NCBI GenBank assembly: GCA_017647975.1
Contig: JAGCJL010000041.1
Location: 1-42,814 of the forward strand
Direction: 5' to 3'
DNA: 42,814 nt
Source: Bacteroidaceae bacterium
GTDB lineage: Bacteria > Bacteroidota > Bacteroidia > Bacteroidales > Bacteroidaceae
This document shows positions 42,142-42,814 of this stretch, piece after piece. Numbering within the stretch: the first letter of the stretch is position 1; each line of letters starts with the position of its first letter. The notes beneath the pieces were generated by a model. The model saw only the letters and a list, made by a program, of their open reading frames with translations. It was not told where the DNA came from and made no database searches. The position numbers were made by a program, and so were the translations under genes.

Positions 42142-42814
42142 TTATTTGACAAGAACTTTCTTGCCATTTATAATGTATATACCCGGAGTGCTAATCGCTT
42201 TTACGCTTCTGCCGTTAATGTCGAATATAGTTGTTATATCATTTGATGTGATATTTTCAATACCAGACTCAATATCTTCTCCAAATACAACATTTATAGT
42301 TCCCAGTCCCTCGAGATTAAGAACGATAGTACAATAAAGTCTTTCTTTTGTCATTTTACCCGTTAGGCTGACAGGCAATTCACCAAGTCCGGGACCTATG
42401 CATCCTTCAACACCTTCACTGGCAGTAATTGCAATATTCTGTGTTGTTTCAAATTCTTTGATTCCGTTATTGTCTGTTACAGTGATATCGGTCACCACAA
42501 TGTCTCCAACAGGTAGTTCATCCAATGCAAAGTTTCTAAGAGCAAGAGTGTATACTCCATTATTGTTCTCTACAATGATAGTTGTCTCTTGTGGTTCTGT
42601 TACATTCTCTCCAATAGCAATTACAAGCTGGTCGGTGTAGCTTCTTGTTGCTTCCTCCTCTATATATCCATGTTCGATATCCTCTCCGAAAACAACATTT
42701 ATAGTTCCCAGTCCCTCGAGATTAAGAACGATAGTACAATAAAGTCTTTCTTTTGTCATTTTACCCGTTAGGCTGACAGGCAATTCACCAAGTCCGGGAC
42801 CTATGCATCCTTCA
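42142..42814 (-). CDS. Calycin-like repeat surface protein with sorting-like tail (partial, N-terminus off the right edge)
   Basis: The frame is open from the right edge to TAA at 42142, about 224 codons. It contains one complete calycin-like beta-barrel domain (SYTDQLVIAIGEN to FGEDIESG, with GVYTLALRNFALDELPVGDIVV) of a type common in Bacteroidota secreted proteins, preceded by the end of a second domain whose last 41 residues repeat exactly. The repeat period is 135 residues. The C-terminus (FDINGRSVKAISTPG then IYIINGKKVLVK) resembles a T9SS type A sorting tail or the related Bacteroides tail. It is likely a T9SS-exported or surface protein. Function and number of domains are unknown because the start is outside. 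Confidence 0.8.
   Translation of the reverse strand, partial: EGCIGPGLGELPVSLTGKMTKERLYCTIVLNLEGLGTINVVFGEDIEHGYIEEEATRSYTDQLVIAIGENVTEPQETTIIVENNNGVYTLALRNFALDELPVGDIVVTDITVTDNNGIKEFETTQNIAITASEGVEGCIGPGLGELPVSLTGKMTKERLYCTIVLNLEGLGTINVVFGEDIESGIENITSNDITTIFDINGRSVKAISTPGIYIINGKKVLVK
42287..42409 (-). repeat. Exact 123 bp repeat, copy A
   Basis: Bases 42287-42409 are identical to 42692-42814, offset 405 bp (135 codons, in frame). Differences begin at 42286 and 42283. Copy B runs into the window edge, so the true length may be greater. Confidence 0.95.
42692..42814 (-). repeat. Exact 123 bp repeat, copy B (runs off the right edge)
   Basis: This copy is identical to 42287-42409 over all visible bases and encodes the same residues from GCIGPGLGELPVSL through INVV in the calycin-like domain. 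Confidence 0.95.

Noticed and set aside
42142..42814. Reading the exact repeat as an assembly artefact
   Set aside because: The copies are in frame, coincide with a domain unit, and are flanked by diverged sequence, so a real duplication is more likely; long-read data would settle it.
1..42814. Mobile elements, prophage, CRISPR, tRNA or rRNA genes
   Set aside because: I found no integrase or transposase, no repeated spacer array, no tRNA cloverleaf or CCA-ended segment, and no rRNA-like stretch; gaps between genes are short.

Overview
The window looks like ordinary chromosomal core from a member of the order Bacteroidales (Bacteroidota). The evidence is a complete porP-gldK-gldL-gldM-gldN block of the type IX secretion system (T9SS), a GldH lipoprotein, Bacteroidota-only families (DUF2723/GT117 membrane protein, OMP_b-brl barrel proteins, PepSY-like proteins, calycin-like domains), and several promoters of the Bacteroides type (TTTG, 19-20 bp, TAnnTTTG) in place of sigma-70 boxes. 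All 32 protein genes are read with TAA/TAG/TGA stops. I saw no tRNA, rRNA, CRISPR array, insertion sequence, phage gene or integrase. Genus cannot be fixed by eye.

Layout, left to right. (1) 1-5720, minus: a two-component system (response regulator, then histidine kinase) followed by a tripartite efflux operon (TolC-like channel, HlyD-like adaptor, FtsX/MacB-like permease running off the left edge). The 130 bp between kinase and TolC holds a palindrome and phased repeats that could be the regulator's site. (2) 5781-8634, minus: RNase R and a Sfp-type phosphopantetheinyl transferase. (3) 8935-12673, plus: an outer-membrane barrel protein, a periplasmic PepSY-like protein and a lipoprotein with a duplicated PepSY-like domain, closed by a terminator. 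(4) 12865-16563, plus: metF, holB, ricT, gldH, tightly packed. (5) 16560-23765, minus: purH followed by mreB, mreC, mreD, mrdA (PBP2), rodA, the cell-elongation machine. (6) 23978-33611, minus: nadB; then priA, the giant GT117 protein, a polysaccharide deacetylase and queG. (7) 33736-35969: a small lipoprotein gene convergent with an outer-membrane barrel gene plus MscS-type channel operon, whose terminator is embedded in the end of the lipoprotein gene. (8) 36095-42014, minus: porP-gldKLMN, the T9SS trans-envelope core. (9) 42142-right edge, minus: the end of a protein made of repeated calycin-like domains with a tail that resembles a T9SS sorting signal.

The functional themes are envelope growth (mre/mrd), outer-membrane secretion (T9SS), efflux, and housekeeping in nucleotide, folate, NAD and queuosine metabolism plus replication restart. 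I found no clearly new multi-gene system. The least explained items are the calycin-like repeat protein with 123 bp of exact internal repeat, the barrel plus PepSY-like cluster, the small lipoprotein gene with the embedded terminator, and several uncharacterised palindromes in intergenic DNA.
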